DNA of 64,000 nt from Sphingorhabdus profundilacus (GCF_009769755.1 NZ_SDWJ01000001.1:62001-126000), one strand, 5' to 3'; positions 25,241 through 34,682 are shown, counted from the stretch's first letter. Program-made: numbers and translations. Notes: generated by a model not told the origin, from the sequence alone.

Positions 25241-27904
25241 TCACTGCCCCGCTTTTTCATCCAGCCAAGCCGATGTTTCGGTCCGGATCCGCGGTTGCGA
25301 CTTGATGCGGGTCTGGATTGCGGCAATCGACTGATCGACCGGTTTGCGCGATTCAGGTGACAGATAGGCTTTGGCATATGCTTCCAGTTTGCCAACCATC
25401 GCCGGGTCGCTGGAGCCATTGCCAAGGCCGGGAATGAATTCCGACTTGGACGACACATCGACCAGAGCCTCCACCGCCTCCCGGTTCGCCAGCGCGAAAT
25501 CGACGGCCAGATCGGGATGGTCGCCCGATACGCCATTGATAATCGAGGCGCTCAGCGTGGGGCCGGGTTCCTTGGTCAGCGCGAGCGCCAGCGCCTGCTT
25601 TGCAAGCGCCGTGTCGCGGGCCGAGCCCAGCAAGCGGTACATGCTGGATCGTACAAGAAAGTTTTCCGCCGTCTGGCCCAGCTTACGCATCTTGTCCCAG
25701 TCGGCTTGATTGGCATTTTGCGCGATCACGCCGAGCCATGTTGTACGCAGGGGGCCATCCAGTGCTGCCGGGTCGGTTTCCAGTTCGGCGAAAAGCCGCT
25801 TGGCTTCGGCCACGACCGCTGGATCGCCCATATAACCGAGGGTGCTGATCAGCGCGCTGCGTAGATTGGCATCCAACGTGCTGTCGGACGGGCTCTGCTT
25901 ATAACCTAGCTTGGCAAGCGCGGGACCAAAACGGTTGCTGGCCAGCTTCGCGAGCTTGGCTTGGCGTGCAGGGTCCTTCTCATACAAGCCGTACAGATAG
26001 CTGTAGGTGGACACAATATCCTCGGTCACCCGCTGGCTGGTATCGGATGGCACCGCATCCATCAGATTCAGCGCCATGCGTACCGGCTGATATTCGTTGA
26101 AGGCGAGGCTTTGGCCGTCGTTCAGCAATCCCAACTGGTCGATTACGGGAAGCTTCGCGAAATCCTTCTGCAAGGCCGCCATCATATCGGGTTGGTAGAG
26201 CACACGGTAATAGCCGCTTTGTCCGGCATTCACGATAAAAGCGCCGCATCCTGGGAGTTGTAGCGTGCCGTTGCCGTTTGAAATGACCGTCTTGCTGGGC
26301 GCTTGCCCGATGACCTGCGCGATCACCGGCACGTTCCATCGTTGTGGCTTTGCCGATGTTTCGGCCTTGCGGTCCCGCGAAAACTCGCTCTGGGTCAGGG
26401 TCAACAGGGTCGAACCATTAACGCATTTTGACGACTTCACTTCAAGCAAGGGCACGCCCGGCTGTTTGGTGAAATCATGCGCGATTTTGACCAGCCCCTT
26501 GGCGCCGGCGGCTTCCACCGCGTTCCACAGATCGTCCGTGCGGGTGTTGGCATAGGCGTGCTTCTTCATGTAGGCGCGCAGGCCGTCGCGCCAGATCGTC
26601 TCACCGGCAAAGGCCTCCAGCATGGTGATGACGGCTTCACCCTTTTGGTAGGTGATCGTATCGAACGCCTGACTGGTCTGTTCAACGGTGGAGATTTTCT
26701 GGATCACCGGATGGGTGGTCACATAGGCGTCGAGGCCCATGGCACCTTCGCGGCCATTGACGCGGTCCAGTTCACTCTGCCAGTCGGGATTGAAATGGGC
26801 GGTTGCCTTGCTTTCCATCCAGCTTGCAAAACCTTCATTCAGCCACAGATCGTCCCACCATGCCATGGTGACCAGATTGCCGAACCATTGGTGGGCGATT
26901 TCATGCGCGTCGGTGGAGAAAATTCCCTGGCGCGTGCGGGCGCTGGTGATTTTGGGGTCATTCAACAGCACCCGTTCAAAGGTGAAGATCGCGCCCCAAT
27001 TTTCCATCGCGCTGAAAAACTGGCTTTGTCCCGGCCCAGCGACATTGTCCAATTTGGGCAGCGGGTAGGGGGTGCCGAAATAGTCGTTATAATAGGCGAC
27101 CAGCTTGGCCGATGCGTCGAGTGCATATTGGCCTTTCGGGCCGTTGCCCTTGCCGACAATCACGCCGACTTCGGTGGGTCCTACCTGTTTGGTGATCCGG
27201 TCAAATTCGCCCGATCCGAAAAACAGCAGATAGGTCGACATTTTGGGCGATGTGCCGAAACGCACTTCGGCCAAACCATTGCCGATGTCGCGACGGGCGG
27301 CGACGGGCATATTGCTGACCGCCATTTGGTCGGCAGGAACTGTCGCAGTCAGGTCAAAGGTTGCCTTATAGTTCGGCTCATCCCAGCTCGGCACGAAACG
27401 GCGGGCATCGGGGGCCTCGAACTGGGTGAATAGCGCGCGTTTTTCAACGCCTTGCGGGTTTTTGTAATCCAGCGCGAACAGGCCGTTTGCCTGTTGCAGG
27501 ATCTTGCCCGAATAGTCGATGTTCAGCGTATAGCGACCGGCGGCGAGCTTCTTGCCGAAGCTGATCGTGGCCGTTTGTGCCGCTGCGTTGACCTTGGCGG
27601 TGGCAGGCATCGCTGCCGCGCGGCCCTTGGCGACGGTTACACGGCGAAAGTCGATGTCCGCCGCGTTGAGCGTGATGCTGTCGCTGGGGGTCTTCAACAG
27701 GAATTCGATAAGGACATTGCCGTCAAAGCTGAGCTTTTCCGCGTCGGGCGTGACTGTAATGCTATAGTGCAGCGGGGCTGCATTGCGGGGCAATTGCGAC
27801 GGTACCTCGCTCGCGGCGCTTTTTGCCGGTGCGGCCAATGTGGCGTTGACCGGCGACAAGGCCAGCAAGGCAGCAGACGCCGCAAGTGAAACAGATATTT
27901 TCAT
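25241..27904 (-). CDS. M1 family metallo-aminopeptidase, exported
   Basis: An 887-residue zinc aminopeptidase of the PepN/ERAP class. A signal peptide (about 1-24) precedes the N-terminal saddle domain. SAMEN at 298-302 is the variant GAMEN exopeptidase motif, and His334-Glu335-x-x-His338 with Glu357 makes the zinc site. The C-terminal helical domain (about 545-887) has the ERAP1-like layout. It removes N-terminal residues from peptides in the periplasm. The start at 27904 has GGGGAGCAC upstream; the open frame extends to 28051 inside tlyA. It follows tlyA by 26 bp on the same strand. Confidence 0.93.
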   Translation of the reverse strand: MKISVSLAASAALLALSPVNATLAAPAKSAASEVPSQLPRNAAPLHYSITVTPDAEKLSFDGNVLIEFLLKTPSDSITLNAADIDFRRVTVAKGRAAAMPATAKVNAAAQTATISFGKKLAAGRYTLNIDYSGKILQQANGLFALDYKNPQGVEKRALFTQFEAPDARRFVPSWDEPNYKATFDLTATVPADQMAVSNMPVAARRDIGNGLAEVRFGTSPKMSTYLLFFGSGEFDRITKQVGPTEVGVIVGKGNGPKGQYALDASAKLVAYYNDYFGTPYPLPKLDNVAGPGQSQFFSAMENWGAIFTFERVLLNDPKITSARTRQGIFSTDAHEIAHQWFGNLVTMAWWDDLWLNEGFASWMESKATAHFNPDWQSELDRVNGREGAMGLDAYVTTHPVIQKISTVEQTSQAFDTITYQKGEAVITMLEAFAGETIWRDGLRAYMKKHAYANTRTDDLWNAVEAAGAKGLVKIAHDFTKQPGVPLLEVKSSKCVNGSTLLTLTQSEFSRDRKAETSAKPQRWNVPVIAQVIGQAPSKTVISNGNGTLQLPGCGAFIVNAGQSGYYRVLYQPDMMAALQKDFAKLPVIDQLGLLNDGQSLAFNEYQPVRMALNLMDAVPSDTSQRVTEDIVSTYSYLYGLYEKDPARQAKLAKLASNRFGPALAKLGYKQSPSDSTLDANLRSALISTLGYMGDPAVVAEAKRLFAELETDPAALDGPLRTTWLGVIAQNANQADWDKMRKLGQTAENFLVRSSMYRLLGSARDTALAKQALALALTKEPGPTLSASIINGVSGDHPDLAVDFALANREAVEALVDVSSKSEFIPGLGNGSSDPAMVGKLEAYAKAYLSPESRKPVDQSIAAIQTRIKSQPRIRTETSAWLDEKAGQ

Positions 27905-27930
27905 TTTGTGCTCCCCGAAAAGGACGGGCT

Positions 27931-28671
27931 TCAGTTTTTCTGTGCCCAGATTAGAAATTCGACATTGCCTTGTGGCCCTGTAATCGGGCTGGTTGTCAGA
28001 CCGCGTACAGTCCAGTTTTTTTCGACCAACCACATTTGGACTTCGTCGCACACGCGCGCGTGTATCGTTTCGTCGCGAACAACGCCGCCTTTTCCGACTT
28101 CGCCGCGCCCGGCCTCGAATTGCGGTTTGATCAGGGCGATGATCTGCGCGCCGGTTCTGGCGAAGGTCAGCGGGGTTTCCAATACCTTGGCGAGGCTGAT
28201 GAAACTGGCGTCACACACGATGATATCGATGGGTTCGGGAATATGGCATTCGGTCAAAATCCGGGCGCTTGTCTGCTCATGCACGATGACGCGCTCGTCC
28301 TGCCGCAATTTCCACGCGAGCTGGTTCGTGCCGCTATCCACGGCGTAAACACGCGCTGCACCGTTGGTCAGCAGCACATCGGTAAAGCCGCCGGTCGATG
28401 ATCCGACGTCCATGGCGATCACATCGGTGACATCGATGGCAAATTCTTCAAGGGCATGGGCAAGCTTGATGCCGCCGCGCGAAACCCATGGGTGGTCGCT
28501 GCCCTTCACCTGTAACGGGGCATCTTCGGCAACCTGCTGCCCGGGCTTTTGCGCCTTTACATCGCCGATGAAGACCAGTCCTGCCATCACCAATGCCTGA
28601 GCGCGCGTTCTGCTGTCCGCAAGATTGCGGTCCACGATAAGCTGATCCAAGCGTATTTTTTTCGTCGCCAT
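27931..28671 (-). CDS. tlyA: TlyA-type 16S/23S rRNA 2'-O-methyltransferase
   Basis: A 246-residue protein with an N-terminal S4 RNA-binding domain (RLDQLIVDRNLADSRTRAQ...) and a C-terminal FtsJ-like Rossmann methyltransferase domain: MDVGSSTGGFTDVLL is the S-adenosylmethionine site and ALIKPQFE carries a catalytic Lys. TlyA 2'-O-methylates cytidines in rRNA and thereby affects capreomycin sensitivity. The start at 28671 (MATKKIRLDQ) matches the family; the frame is open to 28722. It is the first gene of a tlyA-aminopeptidase unit, divergent from the lipoprotein to its right. Confidence 0.92.
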   Translation of the reverse strand: MATKKIRLDQLIVDRNLADSRTRAQALVMAGLVFIGDVKAQKPGQQVAEDAPLQVKGSDHPWVSRGGIKLAHALEEFAIDVTDVIAMDVGSSTGGFTDVLLTNGAARVYAVDSGTNQLAWKLRQDERVIVHEQTSARILTECHIPEPIDIIVCDASFISLAKVLETPLTFARTGAQIIALIKPQFEAGRGEVGKGGVVRDETIHARVCDEVQMWLVEKNWTVRGLTTSPITGPQGNVEFLIWAQKN

Positions 28672-28720
28672 GGCGCAGGGCGCTAGCTCAATGCAATGCT
28701 TTTGGCCATAAGCAGTCGTC

Positions 28721-29251
28721 ATGAAACCCTATCATCCCCTATTTGCCGGATTGCTTGCGCTGTCTGGCTGTGCATCGCCCCTGCCGCCTGCGCCCCCGTC
28801 TGCACCTGTGGTAAAGCTTGCGCCGGTCGTCACAGAAGTTCAGTCAGCACGCCACGCCGGGGACTGGCCCGATTGGCCGGTTGAGGCCGGCGACTGGGTG
28901 TACCGCCGGGATGATCGCGGATCGGTGGCGCTTTTTGGACCAGTTGGGCAGAATGCCATTATAACCCTGCGCTGTGACAGGGCGCGCGGGCGTGTCTATC
29001 TCGCCCGTGCAGCTGCCGGTCCACCCGCCAAAATGGTGATCCGTTCCAGCTCCATGATGAAGGAATTTGCGGCCAGCCCCACCGGTGCTACGCCGCCCTA
29101 TCTGGCCGCAGAAATCATGCCGGGCGACCCGATATTGGACGCCATGGCGTTCAGCCGCGGTCGCATTGCGCTGGAGGTAGAGGGGCAGAAGGCAATCGCC
29201 ATTCCGTCCTGGGCCGAAATCGCACGTATCGCTGAAGATTGCCGAGCCTAG
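28721..29251 (+). CDS. Putative lipoprotein, unknown function
   Basis: A 176-residue protein with a lipobox (LALSGC, Cys17) after a short hydrophobic stretch, a proline-rich linker, then a compact domain containing DWPVEAGDWVYRRDDRGSVALFG and a single internal Cys pair (LRCDR and EDCRA). I recognise this composition from sphingomonad hypothetical proteins but no named family. It is divergent from tlyA with 49 bp between starts. Probably outer-membrane or periplasmic-face anchored. Confidence 0.65.
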   Translation: MKPYHPLFAGLLALSGCASPLPPAPPSAPVVKLAPVVTEVQSARHAGDWPDWPVEAGDWVYRRDDRGSVALFGPVGQNAIITLRCDRARGRVYLARAAAGPPAKMVIRSSSMMKEFAASPTGATPPYLAAEIMPGDPILDAMAFSRGRIALEVEGQKAIAIPSWAEIARIAEDCRA

Positions 29252-29414
29252 GTCCTGACCCTAAGACGCTTCAAAGCAGAACCTCAATATTTGCCGGAAA
29301 AAAAATATATTACAAGACTTGTTTCCAAACTTTGTTTGATTCACTTATCGAGTCGCGGAGGGCAGATATATGTTTGATGCAAGCAATTTCCATTCAACGA
29401 AAGGAGGTGATCCG
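29252..29414. other. AT-rich leader upstream of the 18-codon ORF
   Basis: 163 bp. An AT-rich stretch (29297-29345) would suit a promoter for the small transcript described next, but no -35/-10 pair is convincing enough to name. Confidence 0.4.
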
Positions 29415-29471
29415 ATGTCTCATGGTTCAGTTAAGAGGTCGGGCAATTCCGTTCGGGAGATCGGCCGCTGA
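29415..29471 (+). CDS. 18-codon ORF with a perfect anti-16S ribosome binding site
   Basis: The ORF encodes MSHGSVKRSGNSVREIGR. The 14 bases AAAGGAGGTGATCC just before it (29400-29413, GGAGG to ATG spacing 7) are the exact complement of the 3' tail of bacterial 16S rRNA, which is longer than any normal Shine-Dalgarno. The stop codon lies in a hairpin (CGCTGAT/ATCAGCG, 29467-29483). A second hairpin (ATGCCG/CGGCAT, 29484-29499) and an intrinsic terminator follow. It may be a translated small protein, a leader peptide, or a small RNA that binds ribosomes. A competing 37-codon frame from an ATG at 29422 has poorer spacing. Confidence 0.5.
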   Translation: MSHGSVKRSGNSVREIGR

Positions 29472-29546
29472 TCCTATCAGCGATGCCGGTCACGGCATGA
29501 AAGCAACTTCCGGCAGCGGCACATCCGACCGCTGACCCATGTTTAA

Positions 29547-29577
29547 GGGCCGCTGGCGCAAATCCGGCGGCCCTTTT
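29547..29577 (+). terminator. Intrinsic terminator of the small transcript
   Basis: GGGCCGCTGG at 29547-29556 pairs with CCGGCGGCCC at 29564-29573 over ten positions (one G-U), followed by TTTT. Confidence 0.8.
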
Positions 29578-29663
29578 CTGTGCTTCCGCAGTCGTTGGTC
29601 GAAACGGTGCTGGAAATCCGGTGCAAAATGCCTACATCAGCCTGGCGTAACAAAGGGTAATTT

Positions 29664-31538
29664 ATGACATTTTTGCGGATCAGCTGGAAAATCATCGTCG
29701 GTTTGAAAGACTTGATGGTGCTTTTGCTCCTTTTGTTGTTTTTCGCACTGCTGTTCGCCGCGCTTAGCGCCAGCCCGAACCCAGGGATGGTACGCGAAGG
29801 CGCGCTCTGGCTGAAACTTGACGGTGTTGTGTCCGAACAACCTGCGGAGATTGACCCGATCACCGCGCTGACATCGACCGCCGCCCCGGTTGGCGAAATC
29901 CGGCAGCGCGATATCATCCGCTCGCTGAAAATTGCCGCAAATGACAAGCGTATCAAGGCCGTGGTGCTGGATATGGACCGCTTCATGGGCGGCGGGCAGG
30001 CCAGCCTTTCGGCGATTGGCGATAGCCTTGACGCCGTAAAAAAGGCGGGCAAGCCGGTCTATGCCTTTGCGACCGCCTATAGCGATGACAGTTACCAACT
30101 GGCCGCCCATGCCACCCAAATCTGGGTGGATCCGCTTGGCGGCGCGATGTTGACCGGTCCCGGCGGGTCGCAACCCTATTATAAGGGCCTGCTCGACCAA
30201 TTGGGTATCAAGGCCAATATCTATCGCGTCGGGACCTATAAGAGCGCGGTTGAACCCTATATGCGATCCGACCAGTCGCCGGAATCGAAGCTAGCGATCA
30301 AAGCGGTCTATGACGAGATCTGGGGCCAGTGGAATGCGGATGTCGCCAAAGCCCGTCCGCAGGCGCAAATCGCACAGATGCTCCGTGATCCAGCGGGCGC
30401 GGTCGAGGGCGCGAAAGGCAATCTGTCGCAACTGGCCTTGTCCAACAAATTGGTCGACACATTGGGCGACCGCATTGCTTTTGGTAAATTTGTCGCGACG
30501 AAAGTGGGCGCAGACCATAAAAACACGACCGGCGGGTTCGCCGCCGTCCCGATGGATGCATTGCTGGCCAGCTATGGTCCATCGAGCGCCGGGCAACAGA
30601 TTGGCGTTGTGACCATCGCCGGGACCATTGTCGATGGCGAGGCTGGGCCGGGCACGGCGGCAGGCGATACGATCAGCGGCCTGATATATGATGCGCTTGA
30701 TAATAAGGACCTGAAAGCCCTTGTCGTTCGCGTCGATTCCCCCGGCGGATCGGTGACCGCGTCGGAAAAGATAAGGCTGGCTATTGCGTCGGCCAAGGCG
30801 AAGAAAATTCCGGTCATCGTCTCCATGGCCAATCTGGCGGCCAGCGGCGGCTATTGGGTATCCTTGCCCGCCGATGTTATCTTTGCAGAGCCGTCGACCA
30901 TTACCGGCTCCATCGGCATATTCGGCGTCATCCCCAGCGCGCAGGCCGGTTTGGCCAAGATCGGGGTCAACGCCGATGGTGTGAAAACAACGGCCCTGTC
31001 GGGGGAGCCTGACGTGTTGGGTGGTTTCAGCCCCGAATTTGACCGTGTCGCGCAAAGCGCCATCGAAAATGGCTACCGCGAATTCATCACCCGGGTTGCG
31101 ACCGCCCGCAAAAAGACGCCAGAACAAGTGGATGCGATCGCGCAAGGTCGCGTCTGGGCGGGTGGCACCGCGCGTCAGATCGGTCTCGTGGACCGCTATG
31201 GCGGCATGGATGATGCGTTTGCCGAAGCAGCCAAGCGCGCCGGATTAAAGGCCGATGGCTGGCATGCCGTCTACATCGAACCGCAACCCAGCTTTGCCGG
31301 CGCCCTGCTCGGCGGGTTGATGCCCAAACGGGCGAGCGTTGCCGCGCCGATGGATATCTTTGCCCAAGCCGCGTGGCAGCAGCAGTTATTTGTGCAGCGC
31401 ATGGTCGCCGATCTTGATATGCTGACCGGTGTGAAAGGCGTGCAGGCCCGTTGTCTGGAATGTGCCGACTTCACCCCGCCCGCCCCGCCCAAGGCGGATG
31501 GCGGCTGGTTGTCGGTACTGGCGAAATTTTTTGCTTAG
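29664..31538 (+). CDS. sppA: Signal peptide peptidase SppA, 67-kDa type
   Basis: A 624-residue inner-membrane serine protease that degrades cleaved signal peptides. One N-terminal transmembrane helix (about 17-35) anchors two tandem ClpP-like domains, as in the long E. coli-type enzyme. Lys193 in YRVGTYKSAVEPY is the general base from the first domain, and Ser394 in ANLAASGGYW is the nucleophile from the second; both are intact. VDSPGGSVTASE forms the oxyanion segment. It is preceded by a terminator, so it has its own promoter. Confidence 0.94.
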   Translation: MTFLRISWKIIVGLKDLMVLLLLLLFFALLFAALSASPNPGMVREGALWLKLDGVVSEQPAEIDPITALTSTAAPVGEIRQRDIIRSLKIAANDKRIKAVVLDMDRFMGGGQASLSAIGDSLDAVKKAGKPVYAFATAYSDDSYQLAAHATQIWVDPLGGAMLTGPGGSQPYYKGLLDQLGIKANIYRVGTYKSAVEPYMRSDQSPESKLAIKAVYDEIWGQWNADVAKARPQAQIAQMLRDPAGAVEGAKGNLSQLALSNKLVDTLGDRIAFGKFVATKVGADHKNTTGGFAAVPMDALLASYGPSSAGQQIGVVTIAGTIVDGEAGPGTAAGDTISGLIYDALDNKDLKALVVRVDSPGGSVTASEKIRLAIASAKAKKIPVIVSMANLAASGGYWVSLPADVIFAEPSTITGSIGIFGVIPSAQAGLAKIGVNADGVKTTALSGEPDVLGGFSPEFDRVAQSAIENGYREFITRVATARKKTPEQVDAIAQGRVWAGGTARQIGLVDRYGGMDDAFAEAAKRAGLKADGWHAVYIEPQPSFAGALLGGLMPKRASVAAPMDIFAQAAWQQQLFVQRMVADLDMLTGVKGVQARCLECADFTPPAPPKADGGWLSVLAKFFA

Positions 31539-31547
31539 GATGGCGAC

Positions 31548-31859
31548 CTAAGCCTTAACGGCGCAGATCAGGCCGGACGAGCTGACGACCCCGAGAATCT
31601 CCGGGTCCTGAAGCGACCGCGTGCGTTTCAGAAATTCGTCCACCGAAAGCTTGCGGACATCCTTGTCGCGCAGCTTTTTAAGGCCGGACAGCTTGTTGAG
31701 CTGTATCAGCGAGAGCCGGTCCACCATCCGGTCGGCCATGCAGGATGCCACGGGCTTGGAAAGTCCGGCATTCATCAATGCCGTCCGAACCCGCGTTTCA
31801 GGCGTGGCACATGCCGACAGCATCATGACGACCAGAATTGGACCGGCGCATCGCATCAT
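31548..31859 (-). CDS. Small lipoprotein of unknown function
   Basis: A 103-residue protein with a lipobox (VMMLSAC, Cys17). The mature part is short and helical (ALMNAGLSKPVASCMADRMVDRLSLIQLNKLSGL) with two further cysteines. The pattern resembles small sphingomonad lipoproteins with no known role. Its ATG overlaps the stop of ppa by 4 bp, so it is translationally coupled to pyrophosphatase, an unusual pairing of a cytosolic housekeeping enzyme and an envelope protein. Confidence 0.7.
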   Translation of the reverse strand: MMRCAGPILVVMMLSACATPETRVRTALMNAGLSKPVASCMADRMVDRLSLIQLNKLSGLKKLRDKDVRKLSVDEFLKRTRSLQDPEILGVVSSSGLICAVKA

Positions 31860-32392
31860 TTCTTGTTGTCCTGTTCGCGCTGGATCGCTTCCAAAAGCAC
31901 ACGACGCGCTTCATCAGCATCGCCCCATTTGCCGACCCGCACCCATTTCTCAGGCTCCAGATCTTTGTAATGGGTGAAGAAATGTTCAATCTGCTGCATG
32001 ACGATTTCCGGCAAATCATCGCTTTCGGTAATTTTGCGATAATATGGGAATGTCGCATCAATCGGTACGCATAACAGCTTTTCATCGCCGCCATGTTCGT
32101 CTTCCAAATTCAACACCGCGATCGGACGGCAGCGCACAACACATCCCGGCATGAAGGGTGAACGGGCGATAACCAGCGCATCCAACGGGTCGCCGTCGGG
32201 GGATAAGGTGTGGGGGATAAATCCGTAATTTGCGGGATACCGCATCGGTGTGTGCAAAATACGATCCACGAACAAGGCACCGGATGCCTTGTCGAATTCA
32301 TACTTCACCGGCTCACCGCCGATAGGAACTTCAATGACAACGTTGATATTTTCGGGCGGGTTTTCGCCGGTAGGGATCATATCGATACGCAT
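31856..32392 (-). CDS. ppa: Inorganic pyrophosphatase
   Basis: A 178-residue cytosolic family I pyrophosphatase, the usual bacterial length. It hydrolyses pyrophosphate released by biosynthesis. The metal-binding motif DGDPLDALV, substrate-facing KYEFDK and the YGFIPHTL segment are all present and intact. The gene starts 20 bp after the M61 peptidase stop on the same strand and is followed, with overlap, by the small lipoprotein. Confidence 0.96.
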   Translation of the reverse strand: MRIDMIPTGENPPENINVVIEVPIGGEPVKYEFDKASGALFVDRILHTPMRYPANYGFIPHTLSPDGDPLDALVIARSPFMPGCVVRCRPIAVLNLEDEHGGDEKLLCVPIDATFPYYRKITESDDLPEIVMQQIEHFFTHYKDLEPEKWVRVGKWGDADEARRVLLEAIQREQDNKK

Positions 32393-32411
32393 GGGAGAAT
32401 GCTTTCCTAGG

Positions 32412-34355
32412 TTATTTGGTGGTCCTCCGCGGAGCCAGCAAACGATCTATCGCCGTTTCACCTTTGCCCACAGATTCGAGGTGCGGATAGCGCAAACCGC
32501 CGGAATAGGCGATGTCTATTTGTTCAAATCGTTTGTTGCGTTCGATGATTAGCCGGATCGGCGTCTTGCCATCCTTGGCCGCTGTGACCGCTTCGGTAAG
32601 CCGGTCTTTGGTAAAGCCCAATCCGCCCACGGCCAGAATCTTCGCGCCATTGACGATATCCGCCTTGAACGCCGGGCCATTCCACATGACCGAAGTGACC
32701 TTGCCTTCCTTGTCCAGCGTCAGGCCGAGCGAATGGGTAAGATCTGCGCTGCCGCCATCCTTCATCCGTTCCTTGTCATAGACATTGGGCTCTTCTTTCC
32801 AGATGAGCCGATACCCGCCCTTTTCAACACCGGTAAGCGGCGCAGGCTGCCCGGGTTTGCGTAATTTTGTGTCCAGAAATGTCGCCCAATCATAAGGCTG
32901 GACAGCGTTCAATGTGCGGACGACTTCGTCGAAATCATAGGTCAGCACCCCCCAATCGGCATCGCGCACGCCGAAAAAGGCCTTGGCAAAATCATCAAGC
33001 GATTTGGTGCCTTTGGACAATTCGCGGATGGTCATGTCGGCGGCGAGCCAGACCAGCGAGCCTTCATTATAATAATCTTCGCCGCGCGCCTGGCTTGAAA
33101 AGGGTTTGGCTTTGCGGGCACCGAAAATCGGATCATGCGTGGTGTCTTCAACCGAACGCCAGTCGCGGCCCGGCTGTTCGGCATAATAGCCCGCTTGTCG
33201 CGCCCATTCGCCCAGCACCATTTCTTTGCTCTGCAAGCCCGAACGGGCGGCCAGGACAAGATCCCAATAGCTGGTCTGCCCTTCATAAACCCACAGCAGA
33301 TTGTCGCGCATCGGGGTCGAATAATTGGGTGTCCACATGTCCGCCGGACGGCGGAATTTGCCGTTCCAGCTATGCGTCAGTTCATGCGGCAACAGCCCGC
33401 GTTCGGATCCATTTTCCGCCCAGTTGGTGAAATAGTCGGTATCGCGGCTATTTTCCGAACTGCGATGATGTTCTAGCCCGATGCCACCCAATTCGTCGGT
33501 CAGTGCGAGCAGAAATTCATAGCGGTCAAAATGTTTGGACCCGAACAGGATTACAGCCTCGTCGACCAACGCCTTGTGCGCGGCAATATGTTCGGGTTTG
33601 GCTTCCAGAAATTTGGCTTCATCGGCCCACACATTCAGCGTTACTTTATTGCCCAGATCCCATTTGCGATAATGGGGTCCGGCAAACATCGGGCTATCCA
33701 CCAATGTTTCATAGCTGGTCGGGGCATAGTCGATACGGTTGCCCGTTACCTTGCCGCCGTCGAGGGCCGCAACGCCGGTCCAGCCGGACGGAAGGGTGAT
33801 CGAAGGTTTCACCTCGATAGCGCGCGTGAAGTGACCTGCGGGATAGAGCGATACCTGTTCCCATTGCACATTCATCATTGCAGGCGTGACCACAATGCGC
33901 CCCTCGCTGTCGCGCACGGGGGAGGTGAACTGGAATTCGACATCGACCGATTTCGTTCCGGCAGGGGTATCGACATGGAAGGCGTAGACTTCAACCGGAT
34001 CGCGCGTCCAGTTGAGGAGCTGTCCCCCTGCGCGAACTTTGAGGCCCGTCATTTCGGCCAGCGCGCCGCGCGGGCCATGCTTTCCCGGCAACCATTGGGG
34101 GTAAAGGAGCGTCAGCGGCTTGCCCGGCTCGACCGGGATGGTCTGCTTCACGCGGAAAATGGCGCGCGCAACATCGGTCGCATCCACCTCAAGCACCATC
34201 GGGGCGGGCAGGGGACGGTCTTCCGGTTCGGGCACCCGGTCAATAATCGGCACCGGCTGCGGTGCGCTTTTCTGGGCAAGGGCTGCAGATGCAAGGCTGG
34301 AAGAAAGGGCGAGTGCGGCAAGTGCGCGCGTAAATGTGCGTGAATTCATAAACAT
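32412..34355 (-). CDS. M61 family metallopeptidase with PDZ domain
   Basis: A 647-residue exported protease with a signal peptide (about 1-27). The first half is the beta-rich M61 N-terminal domain. The zinc motif is His324-Glu-Leu-Thr-His328 (LLPHELTHSWNGK), with a downstream Glu in VYEGQTSYW as the third ligand, and a C-terminal PDZ domain (about 550-630) contains the GGLGFTKDRL region. The family prototype is a glycyl aminopeptidase from Sphingomonas capsulata. A start two codons inside (34349) is possible. It is the first gene of a unit with ppa and the small lipoprotein. Confidence 0.9.
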   Translation of the reverse strand: MFMNSRTFTRALAALALSSSLASAALAQKSAPQPVPIIDRVPEPEDRPLPAPMVLEVDATDVARAIFRVKQTIPVEPGKPLTLLYPQWLPGKHGPRGALAEMTGLKVRAGGQLLNWTRDPVEVYAFHVDTPAGTKSVDVEFQFTSPVRDSEGRIVVTPAMMNVQWEQVSLYPAGHFTRAIEVKPSITLPSGWTGVAALDGGKVTGNRIDYAPTSYETLVDSPMFAGPHYRKWDLGNKVTLNVWADEAKFLEAKPEHIAAHKALVDEAVILFGSKHFDRYEFLLALTDELGGIGLEHHRSSENSRDTDYFTNWAENGSERGLLPHELTHSWNGKFRRPADMWTPNYSTPMRDNLLWVYEGQTSYWDLVLAARSGLQSKEMVLGEWARQAGYYAEQPGRDWRSVEDTTHDPIFGARKAKPFSSQARGEDYYNEGSLVWLAADMTIRELSKGTKSLDDFAKAFFGVRDADWGVLTYDFDEVVRTLNAVQPYDWATFLDTKLRKPGQPAPLTGVEKGGYRLIWKEEPNVYDKERMKDGGSADLTHSLGLTLDKEGKVTSVMWNGPAFKADIVNGAKILAVGGLGFTKDRLTEAVTAAKDGKTPIRLIIERNKRFEQIDIAYSGGLRYPHLESVGKGETAIDRLLAPRRTTK

Positions 34356-34454
34356 GAGTTTTGCCGAATGTGTTTGCGGACGTCCAGTGGAATGTGAGGG
34401 TAATCGTGCACCATCCCCCCTCCCGCGGGCGGGAGGGGGACTTCTGCCCTCCTT

Positions 34455-34565
34455 CTCCCCTCCCGCTTGCGGGAGGGGCTGGGGGAGGGTGTTTCGGCGA
34501 GGCCCACAAGGCGGACCTACGGCCCGCCCCCTCCCCTAACCCCTCCCGCGGGCGGGAGGGGGATT
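34455..34565. repeat. 111-bp GC-rich repeat, copy A
   Basis: Hairpin CCCCTCCCGCTTGCGGGAGGGG at the left, a GGTGTTTCGGCGAGG spacer, and a closing CCCTCCCGCGGGCGGGAGGG hairpin. Nearly identical to 34808-34917. Confidence 0.85.
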
Positions 34566-34593
34566 GGTACTTTTATTGACTCGACCAATTCTA

Positions 34594-34682
34594 CTCTCTC
34601 CGCGAACTCCGCGCTCTCCGCGTGAACCAAAAACACAACTCTAATTAGGTTCACGCGGAGTTCGCGGAGAGCGCGGAGGAGG
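34594..34682. repeat. Inverted repeat of tandem CTCCGCG units
   Basis: The left arm 34594-34628 and right arm 34648-34682 are near-perfect inverted copies built from short units such as CTCCGCGAACTCCGCG; a 19-bp loop separates them. A long stable hairpin is expected in RNA or cruciform DNA. Confidence 0.8.

Noticed and set aside
26477-27433. 318-codon plus-strand ORF opposite the M1 aminopeptidase
   Set aside because: Shadow; the minus frame holds the SAMEN and HEIAH motifs.
29239-29535. 98-codon plus-strand ORF covering the small structured transcript
   Set aside because: It starts inside the end of the preceding lipoprotein gene, has no ribosome binding site and no protein-like pattern. 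The 18-codon frame with ideal spacing to the perfect Shine-Dalgarno is better.
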